From: Chrysemys picta bellii
Lineage: Eukaryota; Chordata; Testudines; Emydidae
DNA length: 64,000 nucleotides
Direction of reading: 5' to 3'
NCBI RefSeq assembly: GCF_011386835.1
Contig: NC_088809.1
Coordinates: forward strand, 23,629,067-23,693,066
Part shown: positions 1 to 10,900 of the stretch, piece after piece
Numbering within the stretch: the first letter of the stretch is position 1
Layout of the letters: every line of letters starts with the position of its first letter
Made by a program: the position numbers and the translations under genes
The notes under the pieces: model-generated
What the model was told of the DNA's origin: nothing
Database searches by the model: none
Seen by the model: the letters and a program-made list of their open reading frames with translations, nothing else

Positions 1-599
1 GGCTACCACACTGAAACCTGTCTCTTGTTATAGCGTCCTACTGTGCCAGAGAAGCAAAACAATCACCCACAGTCTGTGCCCCAGAGAACTTACCGTCCAA
101 ACAGGGTGACAGAGAAGTATACTAAGACGTGCACAGTACACTCAGTGTGATCACAGATTTGCACAGCTTTCTCACAAGTACCAAGGATATGAAACCTGAA
201 TGATCAAGGGAGGAAGGAAGGGGGTTTTGGTCAGGCTGCTTGAAACAGGTGCATGGGGAGGAGGTCGGTTGTTCTGGTTGGCACCCATTTCACTCAAATG
301 CCGAACACACAGTAGGGAGAAAAGCTCTCTTTGCTAAATATTCAGTGGTCATGCTCCTTTGGTTTGAGGGATTAGAAAACTCCCTCTGGAGCCCACCAGC
401 AGAAACAGGGAAGCTAAGACTGGGTATGTCTAAAGTGAAAAACAAGAAAGAAACAATTTAAAAAAAACATAATTGTTTACCATGTCACCTTTAATGAGCG
501 GAGGTGAACTTTGTTGAGATCCTAGGAACAGAGTGATGCACTGTATGATTATAGATGTGTCATGGTGTGTTTGTGTGTGAGTGCACCTTTGCTTACTCA

Positions 600-1020
600 C
601 CTATATCCACGCACATTTCAGAGGAGAGGGGAGGGGAAGGCAAAGCCGCCTCGGAAAGGTGAGCGGCGTCTGATATGGATTTTATTTGTGTGAACAGTTT
701 GGGTGGCCGGCGCTCTCTTCCTTTCAGGCAGTATTTGCTAAATTAATGAGATGTCTCTGAGATGAATCACCGTGCAGCCTGGTGGCAGTACCTGCATTGC
801 CGGCCGGCTTTGGACATTACTAGCGCACCTTTCACAGGAGTTTTATCTTCTAATACATCAGGGCTCAATAGAGAGAGAAGAACATTACTGTTCTGAGAAC
901 TCGGCCGTGGACGGATCAGCTTTGCATGCTTGTCAGGGAGGGGAACGCGCGCACACACTCATGAGAACATTGTTCCTGCCGAGGAAATCAAGGAGCCTAA
1001 CGCATCTTTAAATTCATAGG
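600..1020. other. Unexplained unique-looking stretch, possible conserved noncoding element
   Basis: Unlike its surroundings, this stretch has no recognisable repeat signature, mixed base composition, and few differences from its copy at 14,100-14,528. A 63-codon minus-strand frame (767-958) is kept in both copies, but that is expected at this identity and it has no family resemblance. It could be a conserved noncoding element or simply old unique DNA; the sequence alone cannot decide. Confidence 0.2.
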
Positions 1021-1139
1021 GAACAACTGGGGCTGGCAGATGGGGGGATCATGGCAGCTCTCCCGGCCAGGGAGGTGGGGTGGCCTTCCTCTCCCAGCAG
1101 CCGGGGCTGGGCTGTGCTGCAACGTTCCCAACTCTCAGG

Positions 1140-1630
1140 CAGGGCTGGCTCTAATTTTTTTGCCGCCCCAAGCTAAAAAATAGAGTGCCGCCCTCCATAG
1201 CGCCGCCATAACACAGGCCCTCAGCACCGCGACGCCCCCCCCCTCCGCGGAGCGCCGCGGAGCCGAACACCCCCCCCCCCCGCGGAGTGCCGCGCCATGC
1301 TGCTGAACCCTCCCACCGCCACACATATCTCCCACCGAGCGCCGCGCCGCCAAACACCCCACCGCCAAGCCGCACTGCCAAACAGCGCCCTCGCCCCCGC
1401 GGAGCGCCCCGCCGTGCCGCCATCCCTCCCCCCCCGGAGCACTGCTGCCGAATCCCACCCCCCAGTGCCCCCTACACGCCCAGCCGACGAAACAAAAACA
1501 ACCCACCCCACCCCCAGCGACCAAACTCCCCCCCCCCCCCAAAAAACCCCACCACCCCAAGATTGGCCGCCCCTTACCAGGTGCCACCCCAAGCACGTGC
1601 TTGGTCGGCTGGTGCCTGGAGCCAGCCCTG
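1140..1630. mobile_element. Non-autonomous hAT-like DNA transposon (copy A)
   Basis: The element starts CAGGGCTGGCTCTA and ends GAGCCAGCCCTG, so its termini are inverted repeats of the CAGGG type typical of hAT elements. It is flanked by the 8-bp direct repeats ctctcagg (1,132-1,139) and ctttcagg (1,631-1,638), 7 of 8 matching, which is the hAT target-site length. The 491 bp interior is extremely C-rich on this strand (1,220-1,560), with irregular repetition of a GCGGAGCGCCGC-type motif. No transposase is encoded. The long minus-strand open frames here reflect composition. Confidence 0.85.
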
Positions 1631-4239
1631 CTTTCAGGGGCTGAGTGCAAGTCCCGGGCTTTGGGCACCAACAGGAGGAGCTGCCGTGATAGTGGGAGAA
1701 GCTCCTTTGACGCCGTGATGTTCAGGGCTGGGCCTGCGGGCAGAGCTCTGTGCGAGAGCCCCGGGGCTGAGGGCACAGACCTGCCCTGCTCTCCCCGCGT
1801 GTCTGACCCCATAGCAGAGAGGGTGCCAGGGCAGGGCACGGGGGACCTCAGCAGAGGAGAGGGCAGTGGGAGGTAGAGGAGTGTTGCTGCTGGGTGCAGA
1901 CAGTACCAGGCAGTGGCTGGCAGTTCCCCTGCCTTACGGGGAGGAGAGGGGAAGTGGAGTCTCCATCGGGGCAGCCAGCAGGAGCCGGGCATTACAGGCT
2001 GACTTTTCTACCTGGGATGATCACACCCCTTGGCCGGGGAGTCAAAAGCCGGATGTAAAAACATGCTCTGATTTGTTTTCTCTTTAGAAGAAGGAACCCA
2101 CCAGCCTCACTGTTCCTTCTCCCCACTCTGGTGAATACTGGGTCAGCCCCAAGGACAAGCCAGTCTGCTGCCTTGCTTCAGGGCTCAGTTTCTTCTTCAG
2201 CTGAGGAGAAAGGAACCATGGAACAGCAACGTAACGTCACAGTCCCGTTCCCCACCTGTCCTGTGGGGTCTTCTGGCCTTTAGAGCTACTGGTCAGGGCC
2301 TCCCCCAGTCTGCGGGGGGCCACAGGGCCTGCTGGCCTCCTCGCAGCCTCTCCTGAGGCTACAGGAGAGAGGCCTCTTCAGTTTGCAGAAAGAAAGAAAT
2401 CTCTGGGGTGAGCACACAGCAGATGTCTGTTTTCCCAGGGCCAGATGCTGCCACCTTGTCACTGGAAGGGCCCGTGTGACCTCTGACCACAGATGAGGGA
2501 GGACGCCCAGCCTGGCTAGACAGATTCCTTCCTGGCATGGCTGGGGACAGAAGCCTGCAGCCAAAGCTCACACTGCAGGAAACAACCTGCAGAGGCCTTT
2601 CATCTCCCCAGGGTCAGACGTCACCACTAGGAGAATGTGAGCGCCGGAGCACTGGGGGAGCTGGGCTGAGATGGCATCCCAGGGCACAACCACCTGTGTC
2701 AAGTCCATTCGGATTCCATGCTCAGCAGAGATGCAGGGAGCTATGCGGTCAGGAGAGGCGCTGGTCAGAATTTGCCAGTGGAACTGTTTTTCCATCAGAA
2801 ATTGCCAGCTTGTCAAAATCCAAACGTTTCGTGGGAACACATCGATTTGGACAAACCTTCAGACAGAAAGCAGGCAGGTTTCGCACGGAAAGCTGCTTGG
2901 CTCCCTGTCAGCTCGCCCGCCTGCCCACCTGCTTGACAGGCTGATGGGGGGCCTGGGCTTCCAGGCTGTGAGAGAAGCCCTGGCTCCCAAGATCCCAGGG
3001 TCCCCGAAACCCTCTCCTCGCGGGGGTAATGTTCTGGTTACTGCACAGCTCTAGGAGGAGGGGAGGTATCCGATGCCCCACAAGCCACCAATCCTCCCTG
3101 CCAAGGTCCCAGTAACTACGACAGCCTGTGAGAACATCCTAACCTTTAGGGCACTTTCCCTGCCAGGTGAAAGGGTGCGAGCTGGACCCCTGCCACCAGA
3201 ATCCAGCACTGCCGAGAAAGCCAAGTGTGGACTAAACTAAGCCCCTGGTTAACCCTTTCCCAGAGGAATCCAGAAGCCACTGATAATTACAGGCTACATG
3301 GTGACCTCTCTCTCAGGTCACTCCCCCATCCTGGAATAGGGGGTCGATGAGTCCTGGACAAACGCCGTTCAGCTGGGAACATGCTCCCCCTCCCCGTGCC
3401 GAGGACTACATGAGATGGGTGTAGTGGGCACTCCCGATAAAGGGGACAGTGTGACAGCTGCCTTTCAAATAGGCCCCAGGCATGGGGGGGCCACAGCACC
3501 CAATTCCTCTGCCCCCCTAACTTTCTTCGCTGCTTTAACGTACAACCACAACCTGCTCCGCTGACACCTCTGACTCCTGAAAGCCCTAACGCTCCAGGGG
3601 AGCAGGCCGTGCCCTGCCCTGCCCTGGCTGCCCCGGGTGTTACCTCGGAGGGAATCGTTCCAGATTCCAATGGGTGGCAGGTCCAGGGAAGAGCCTTATC
3701 TGGGGGGAGGCTGTACCAGACCCGCCCGACCCAGGCAGGCTCCCAGGTACTCTCTGCTCGGGGCTGATAAGGCTTCTTAGCAGTTTCTCTCCAAACAAAT
3801 TCCAGTTCAAGACACCTGAGAGCTCCACAGCAGGGCAGCATCCCCAGAGCGCAGCAGGGCGGGGTTAGGGGGAACAGTCGGTAGCAGCACCTGCCCCTCG
3901 TACGGCAGGAGCGAGAAGTGCCAGCCTCTCTGCACAGAGCAGCAGCGTTCAGCCTGGGCCAGACGTGCTGCGGTGATGGGTAAGAGCGGGCTCGGAGAGC
4001 CAGAGGGTCTGTGGGGCAGTGCTGGGCCCTTCTGCTCCGCACTAGGGCTGGGTGGGCATGTTCAGCTGGGATTGGAACCCACCAGGACTTGTGGGTGTGA
4101 ATGTGGGGCTGGAACGCAACGTGGGGCGCTCGGGCGACTAGGGGGAAGGGCAGAGAGACACCTGGGCTGAGACCCCAGCTCCAGGGAGACAGTCACCCCG
4201 GCCCAGCCGGGTTAAATTGCCCAGCTGTGTGACAGCCCC

Positions 4240-5585
4240 CCATCCCCGAGGGGTCCCCCCCCCCCGGTATGGCACAGCAGGGTAATGTGCGTATTGAACG
4301 GCAGGGGTTGCCAGAGACTGGCTGGGAGAGGCCTTTGGGGATGGAGGAAGCAGCACTAAGGTACATGCCAACCTCCCTACAGAGGAGGGGCCGTGCCCCA
4401 CAGGTGTGGGGCAGGGAGCTGGGACACTGCGCGGTGGGTCATTGTCTGGCCCAGGCCCTTCCTAGCCGGAGGCCGAGGCCGAGGCATTTCCTTCAGGTCA
4501 CCTTCCGCTGCAGCTTGGCCACGGGCCCCATAGCCACTAGCCCAGCCAGGGATCCCAAGTGGGGATTGTCACGGCTGGCTCCTCCCTGCCGCCAGCAGCT
4601 CTTCACTGCCAGGGAATTCCTGAAATCCTGTGTGCCCCTCCCCCACCCACCTCCTGGGGCTGTGAGTGCCCCCCCCCCCCCCGGACAGCCATGGTCAGGA
4701 GGGGAATGGAAAGATGCAGTTTTGGGGGGGCAACGCCCCTTCACATTCCCCCCCATCTTCACCCCTGCCAGTGGACCAGCCAGGACTACATCTTGGGAGG
4801 AGCACAGAGAGGTTTTGGGCCAGGTGCTGGCTAAAGAGGCTTGGAGCTGAGAGCAGGGAGGCTAATCCCTGCTGTTGGCTCCTGCTGTGTTTGGAGAAGC
4901 AGGACTCTGTATGTTCCTTGTCAATAAACAAGACATCAAAAGATTACCAGACTCCATTGCCAATTTCTGCTCCCCACTGGAACATCCCCAGGGCCCCAAA
5001 CTTTGACTAGCCCCTTGGGTTGAAGAGGGACACCAATATCTTTATTGTGCGGTTTCGTTGCACGTCTATCTAATCTCAGTGGTTCATCAGCCACTAATTA
5101 CTGTTGCAATGTTTTCTCATGTAATAACCATATTTATTAAAAACACAGAGGCCAGGTTTTTGAACCCAAACTCACCACTGCTAATACATGCAGGATTCAG
5201 ATGTAAAGTCCTGGCTTTGAGTCATCCCCCATTTAAATGCTCAATGACAGTTGCTAGAAATCCAGTGTCATGATTCATTGATCACTAATGCCAAGGGGCA
5301 GTGGCAGGGCTGGGACAAGCAGAGGTAAATGTGGATCTAAAGTCGTAGTGAGTGACATGGCTTCCAGCGAGGCAGAGTGGAAGTGGGTGTCCAGTTATAC
5401 ACACCAATCACACTCTTCGTGTCATTCGAACGCACCAGCGGGGTCGGCTCTCAGCATTTATTCCAGGGGATTTACTGTGCAGAAGCCAACAGGGAAGGGG
5501 GTGAGCAGAGTGGAGGCATTGCAGGGACTGCACTGATTAGGTGGGGGATGGCGCGCCGTGTCTGATCTAATATTGTCTCCCCTTC
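4240..5585. other. Single-copy stretch 3' of the fibrinogen-domain gene
   Basis: This DNA lies between the duplication edge and the stop codon of the minus-strand fibrinogen-domain gene. It starts with poly-C runs (4,255-4,265 and 4,670-4,682). Minus-strand AATAAA signals are present as TTTATT at about 5,040 and 5,132, so part of it may be that gene's 3' untranslated region. No coding exon was recognised. Confidence 0.4.
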
Positions 5586-6259
5586 TCAGTGGCACCGGCT
5601 CCCAAGGAGGATGGGCTCCTCCTGCCGGACCCAGTCTGTTGGTTTAACCAGGATGAGGGAAGACCTGCACTCCCCACTCTTACAGAACCCTGCCCAGTAG
5701 ATGTAGCCTTTCCCATTGAGCAGGACGTTCTGACACTTGTCGTACCACCAGCCTCCATAGCTACTTGCGCAATTCCCACTGGCCTGGTCCTGATCCTTGT
5801 CAGTCGTGCTGAACTTCATGTTGTCGTGTATGCCCCCCAGGCCGGAGTGGTAGGTGGTGAGATAGTCCTCGCCGTCCCCAGAGTACCTGCCCAGCTTCAG
5901 CGGGTACCCGCTGGGCTCATCCTCGACACTGAAGATGTCGTACTCTGCGTAGCGGGTGTTGTTGGATTTGTCCTCCACCACAAAGCGGACCTTGTAGGTG
6001 TTCTGCCGCGTGAGCAGGGACAGGTACTCGTTGCCCAGCCAGTAATCCTGCTGCACGTTCCCAAAGCCGTACTTGTAGGTGCTCCAGGACTCCTTCCAGG
6101 TGATCTCTGTGTTGTAAGAATTTCTCTGGACAACGGTCCAGCCTTTGCCTTCGGTGTCCATGTCACACCACACCACTCGAGGGGGAGAGCCTGCCGGCTG
6201 GATGACATGGACCCCGCTGGGGCTGTCCCTGGGGATGTTGCTGCAGTCTTTGGGGAACC
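5586..6259 (-). CDS. Fibrinogen-like protein 1-like, terminal exon (complete fibrinogen C-terminal domain)
   Basis: This exon encodes 223 residues plus a TGA stop at 5,586-5,588. A polypyrimidine/CAG acceptor ends at 6,260, and the exon begins with GG, which completes a glycine codon started by the exon at 7,627-7,737. The protein opens FPKDCSNIP, continues VVWCDMDTEGKGWTVVQ, and ends the domain with ASSYGGWWYDKC and GYIYWAGF. These are hallmark positions of a fibrinogen C-terminal (FReD) domain. The four domain cysteines (DCS, WCD, NCA, DKC) are present, and DKDQDQASGNC fits the calcium-binding loop. Proteins of this family are secreted lectin-like or signalling molecules. The whole domain sits in one exon, as I recall for FGL1-like genes of birds and reptiles. 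The C-terminal tail after KPTDW is about 15 residues. The exact paralogue name is uncertain. Confidence 0.88.
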
Positions 6260-6654
6260 CTGAAATGCCACGAACATCAGGTTAAGGGGGCAGGTGGGGA
6301 GGGGGGGAGAGAGCGCTAGCTAGCTCGATCAAATCAGCCTGGGGTAACTGGAGGCTGGGTTTTTAGAGGCAGGTCCTGTGTATTTCACAATACTACAGCC
6401 ACAGAATCCGCCCCGGCCATTCCTGGCCACAGAATCCGGCTCCAGATCTTACACTTTCATTTTACCAATAAAATAAAATAAGAATAGTTTCTTGCTCTGC
6501 TGGTTTTGAAGAAACCTTGAAGAGATGAATCAAGTGTAAACCAAGGCTCTGTATCCTTCCTGAGTCCGTACTGCTGAAGAAATCGTTTGGGGAGGGTGGG
6601 GGAGACGCTGCCAGATCCATCTCAGCGAATGTCAATTATGAAACCCATCGGTGA

Positions 6655-6775
6655 CAATTTAAATGGGAGTTTTCAAAGAGCCTAAGGGAGTTTGACACCC
6701 GACTGTGATTGGAATTCAGTGGGATTTAGGCACCCAACTCCCTGTGGTGCCTTTGAAAATTGCAGACATCCTATC
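6655..6775. repeat. Interspersed 'gggatttaggca' repeat copy
   Basis: This segment, within the intron between the two fibrinogen-gene exons, contains gtgggatttaggcaccc and cctttgaaaattgc. The same phrases recur at 7,792-7,870 and, more decayed, at 26,950-27,080, so they mark one interspersed family. I cannot name the family. Confidence 0.45.
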
Positions 6776-7626
6776 GAGGGGCTTGTCTTTGGGGCGGAAA
6801 TCGTCCCGAACTATCCTGGTAGAATGAGAGCACTCTGGTTATACTGTTCCTCCCCTCCCCAGGGTCATCCCTCGAGCCTGAGCCCCCCAGCTCCCCTACC
6901 CCCCAGACAATCCCCCTGTGTGCCCCACCCCATAGCTGAGCCAAGGGGGAGGAGCTGCTGAGCACTGTGGGGGCAGGGGCTCAGGGCCACCTCTGGAGCT
7001 GGTTCGGCCCCTGGCCTGCCTGGGCAAGCCCCTGAGCAGCTCCCAGAGCCGCTGGAGGTGTGGGGAGAAGGGAATGAAAACCCCTGACAAGGCTCTCCCT
7101 GCTGCCTGGACTCTGGGGGCAAGGCTTCTAGGCATGAGCGAGAGATCCCCAGCTGTTAGCCGGGGCTAGCCCTAGTATAGGAGTTGGTGAGACTGAAGGG
7201 TAGAACTCCCAGCCAATTTGGGGGGGGGTGCCTGGTTCTCACACGCTGCCCTGCGGTTGGCACCAGCGCTCTTCAGTCACTGCCGGCGGCTTGGCAGCCG
7301 TTACCGGAGAAAGGGATAACGAAGCTGTGTAAAGCAAACAGCCAGTCGAGCAGCACCTCCCCCACCCCGGCTGGCCCATTCCCAGGCGCTGGAGGCCTGC
7401 GAATGGGAGTAGTGGGCTCACTAGCGCAGGCCGGCCTTGCAAACCCTTCGGAGAACTCAGCGTTCCTTGGGGCCCAGCGCTGGCGGGGGGGCTGGAAGGT
7501 GCATTCAGTGGATAAGTGGATCTAGGGGTGACCCCGGCATGGGGGAGAGGAGCAGAATCAGGCCCACGATGCCCTGATCTCAGATATGGCAGATGATAGA
7601 AGCTCTCCGACGGGTTCTCTACTCAC

Positions 7627-7737
7627 CCCTCTCGACCTTCTTGTGGGCCAGGGCCCCGTTGCCCTGCACGGGGGCTACGCAAAGGAGCGCCATCATGGAC
7701 AGCGCAGAAAGAAGCAGGAGAGAGCTGGACTGGAACC
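7627..7737 (-). CDS. Fibrinogen-like protein 1-like, signal-peptide exon
   Basis: This is an internal exon of 111 bp. The acceptor is gtcccctgcag and the donor is GGG/gtgagt, and both fit consensus. The exon enters and leaves in phase 1, which joins exactly to the GG that opens the fibrinogen-domain exon. It encodes FQSSSLLLLSALSMMALL and then CVAPVQG NGALAHKKVERG. This is a hydrophobic core followed by small residues suitable for signal-peptidase cleavage and a short basic linker into the fibrinogen domain. Two adjacent ATG codons lie inside the hydrophobic stretch and could start a shorter signal peptide. More likely a small upstream exon supplies the start; I did not find it between 7,740 and 9,000. 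There is no coiled-coil region, unlike fibrinogen or angiopoietins. Confidence 0.75.
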
Positions 7738-7789
7738 CTGCAGGGGACAAAAACCGCTGGATGTGAGACCAGGAGAGAGTTTCACAAGT

Positions 7790-7870
7790 GCCTAAATCCC
7801 ACTAGAAGTCACTGGGATTTAGGCACTTAAGTGACTTAGCCACTCTTGAAAATGTTATCCTTAGACGCTA
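7790..7870. repeat. Hairpin-forming interspersed repeat
   Basis: The stretch holds CCTAAATCCCA, an 11-base spacer, and TGGGATTTAGG: a perfect 11-bp inverted repeat. It lies just upstream (minus-strand sense) of the signal-peptide exon. It is related to the copy at 6,655-6,775 and is probably a MITE-like element. Confidence 0.55.
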
Positions 7871-7999
7871 AGGCCAGAGTTTTCAGAGGGCTCAACTACT
7901 GGGCCAGATTTTCAGAAGAGCTCAGCTCCCAGGTAGGCACCGCAGGACATGGCTGGATGTTCAAAGGGGCTCAGCATGGGCGGGGTGGGCCCAAGTCTC

Positions 8000-10900
8000 T
8001 GGAGACGGGGTGAAGTCCACCATTCACCTCTCCCCCGGCCCGGCCACTGTCTCCGTCTCTGCAGCCGGCCCGATTAGCACACAGCGGGGACCCAGCTGCA
8101 TGGTAAAAACCATTCAAAGATTGCAGCTCCGATGGCCTGGCTCCCGGGTCCCGGGCGGGTCAGGGCCTGCTGGAGCGCTCCCTCTGGTGGGGAAGGAGCT
8201 GCCTCCTCTCTCCCCCCGCTGCACCGCTGCAAGGGGAGTGCTGCTCGGAGCAACCCCCTCTGTCCCAGCTCCCCCCGTCCACAGTCACTACCACCAGCCG
8301 GAGGGCAGTGCCCGCTCACCCACACAGAGACAGCAGCTGGGCAGCCTCCGGCAGGGCTCTGCCCCCCTCAGATGAGCTCCAGGTGAGAGGGGCCCAGGGC
8401 ACAGAGCTGCTGTGTGCCCCACGCCAGGCATGCTGCCCCCTGCACTGCAGCCCAGCAGCCCAGAGGGGGACACGCTGCTGACACTGCAGCTGTTCTGTGG
8501 GCCCAGCTCAGGCCAGGCTTAAAGTGGGCAGAGTCGCCAGGGGCCACAGTCCTGGCCAAAAAGAGTTCAAAATGGAGCCGGGTCCCTGAGGGGTGCACTG
8601 TAAGCGCTGCCCTAGCAAGGGCATGGCCACTTATTTCAGCTGGGATTAACATAGACACCCCTCCCCCGCCCCACACATGCTTTTCCCAGGCCACCTTCAG
8701 CACTCAGCGCAGGGATTCACAATGACCTTGCCGGGATCAGCAGCCCAGAGCAATCCAGACTCTTGGCCAGAAACCGGCTCATTCACCCCCCGCCCCCCCG
8801 CCCAGGTATATCTATCCCGGCCCTGGTATTACATCTTGTGTAGCTACAGCCCACATAACGCAGAGCACGGCATATGCAGCCCCCAATGGGAAATAGGTTG
8901 AGAACCCTACAGCAGAGGCTCACGTGTGAAGCTCCAGAGGTCCCAAGTTTGATTATAGCTGCTGCCGGCCCATGACAGGTGCAAAATGGCAGCTTTTTGT
9001 GGGGTGGGGTGGGGCGGGCAGCGTGTGTGTGTGTGTGTGTCAAACCAGAACCGGCTAAAGCCACACTGGAGTCCGGCACCGTGCTTTCTGTCAGCCATCA
9101 TTGTATTCATGTGGTGTTGCAAAGTTAGAAAGTCCACAACTAACCCCACAAGTGACCGTGATACAAACTTGCAAATGAATTAGAGAGAGAGAGAGAGAGA
9201 GAACACCGTGTAAACGACACACCGAAACACACTGCTGCAATGGAAACACTTTGCCCAGACATGATCCCCAGACAGATTTCATTGGAAACACCTTCTTTTT
9301 GGAGCTGCCTGGACCCCAAATTCTTCAGACAATGTCACAGCCCAAGTAACTGTGACACACTGCCAGCAATCTCAGGTATCCTTGTGCGAGAGAGGAGAGA
9401 GGTGTAACCCCATGGCAGGCAAAGGGTTAAAGCTTTAAAGGAGAAGGATTTCAGTGAGTCTGACAAGCCAGAACTACAATGTTTCGAACTGAAGTGAAAT
9501 ACCAATCTGGAGTCACTCATCCTTGAAAACACGCCTCCCCTTCTCCTGACGCCCCAGAGGAGCGGGGACGCTGCCAGGTAGCAGCCGTTCACACACTGTA
9601 ATAGTCTAAGACACAGAGGGCCTGAGTTCGACCTGTGACCTTGGAAAACTCATTACACTGCACCATACCTCAGTTTCCCCATTTTTAAAACATGGCTTAT
9701 GCTAGTTCCTTTGTGTTCTAAAGTACTTTGGCCCCAATGCCCAAAGGAACCTGGGGCAGGGAGGGAGGATTCCTGCCTAGGGTCCAGCAGAGCGCTGGGC
9801 AGGGGATCCTCGCCAGGCTCCTGGTACCCCATGGCCCCTGGGGCACTCTTTACCCACCAGGAGGCACTGCCAGACTCCTAGCTAGCCAGGCTCATGCTGC
9901 AGCATGCACTTGCTGGGGGAAATGCTGCTCCGTTTCAAAGGAAAAGCAGCATGTACCTCACTGCGCCCTCATCCCTTGTGTCTCGGCCAGGCAGGGTCGG
10001 GAAAGCAGAGGATGCACCAGGGCTCCCCTCCCCCTTGTGCACCTGCCCGGGCTGAGGGGTGGCACTGAGAGGAGTGCAGGCTGCCCCTCTCTATGCGGTA
10101 GTTACTGCGTCTGTCTGGGCATGTTCCTTCCTGTGCCCGGGCACTCAGGGCACATGGTGTCCCACAGGGGCCACATAGCATGCCCTGCCACTGCACCTCC
10201 CCCACGTGCCCACACCGCCTGGGGCTTTGGTGCCCACCACCAGGCTCTGGCCCTACATCTCCAGGCTGTGTGAAATACTGGGCATTTCAATAAAACTCAC
10301 CCATCCCGACGCTGCAGCTGAGCGGGCGAGTTAGCACCCTGAAGCGTCCCACTTCTACATCAGAAACCAGAGCCGGGGCTCCATGCCTTTATGGGGAAAG
10401 CGCCACTCCACACCCAGCTTATCTTGCTTTCTCAACCGCTGGCCTCAAGCCTGGCCTGTGGGCAGGGAGGGAGCCCCCTCCGGAACGTCTGCCCAGCCTT
10501 TATTTACCGCAGATACCAGATTTCTTGGGCTCCCTCCCTCCTCCCCGAGAATGCCAACGTTTCTGAAGCCGGGCAGGTGTGAGCCAGGGATTTAATTTCT
10601 CAGTGGGACTCTGCGGCATTACCGTACCATCGGCCTTCCAGACGAAGGACGCACTAAATGGAGAGGATCAAGCCAGAGGAGATGGCAGGAACGGGGGTTG
10701 TGCAGAACGCGATGGGGGTGTAACGCTTGTGCCAGGTGGTATTGGCAGTGACAAGGACGAGAATCAGGATCTCGGGGTTCCTCTTAGCATTGCAAAGCAG
10801 AACCAGCTGGAGCGCCCCTCCCAGAAATCTGGGAAACTGACCAGCACGCCCCTAACAGGCAGCTGTTCCCCCGTCGCGAGCGCTGAGTCTGAGTCTAACA

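Larger units (their letters stand above)
1..4239 (+). repeat. Segmental duplication, copy A (left)
   Basis: This block matches 13,452-17,822 in the same orientation almost base for base. It begins at the window edge, with the last bases of a SINE-like tail (ggctaccacactgaaacc), so its true left end is outside the window. The match stops at the C-run after 'gtgtgacagcccc' near 4,239; copy B then enters a MITE fragment. In the 600-1,020 stretch I counted about five substitutions in 420 bases. Copy A lacks about 68 bp present in copy B (13,911-13,978) and about 56 bp inside the hAT element. I see no convincing coding exon. The short open frames are not distinguishable from chance. Confidence 0.95.

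Noticed and set aside
1135..1992. Minus-strand 285-codon open frame, and its relative at 14,645-15,559
   Set aside because: Half of it is the C-rich hAT interior, and two other frames are open at the same place. It reflects composition and shows no domain.
3287..4042. Minus-strand 251-codon frame kept in both duplicate copies (16,884-17,705)
   Set aside because: Retention is expected at about 98-99% identity. No domain, no codon-like pattern and no ATG-plus-splice context were seen.
5589..6263. Plus-strand 224-codon open frame opposite the fibrinogen exon
   Set aside because: It is the antisense shadow of the fibrinogen domain. The minus-strand reading has conserved cysteines and matched splice phases.
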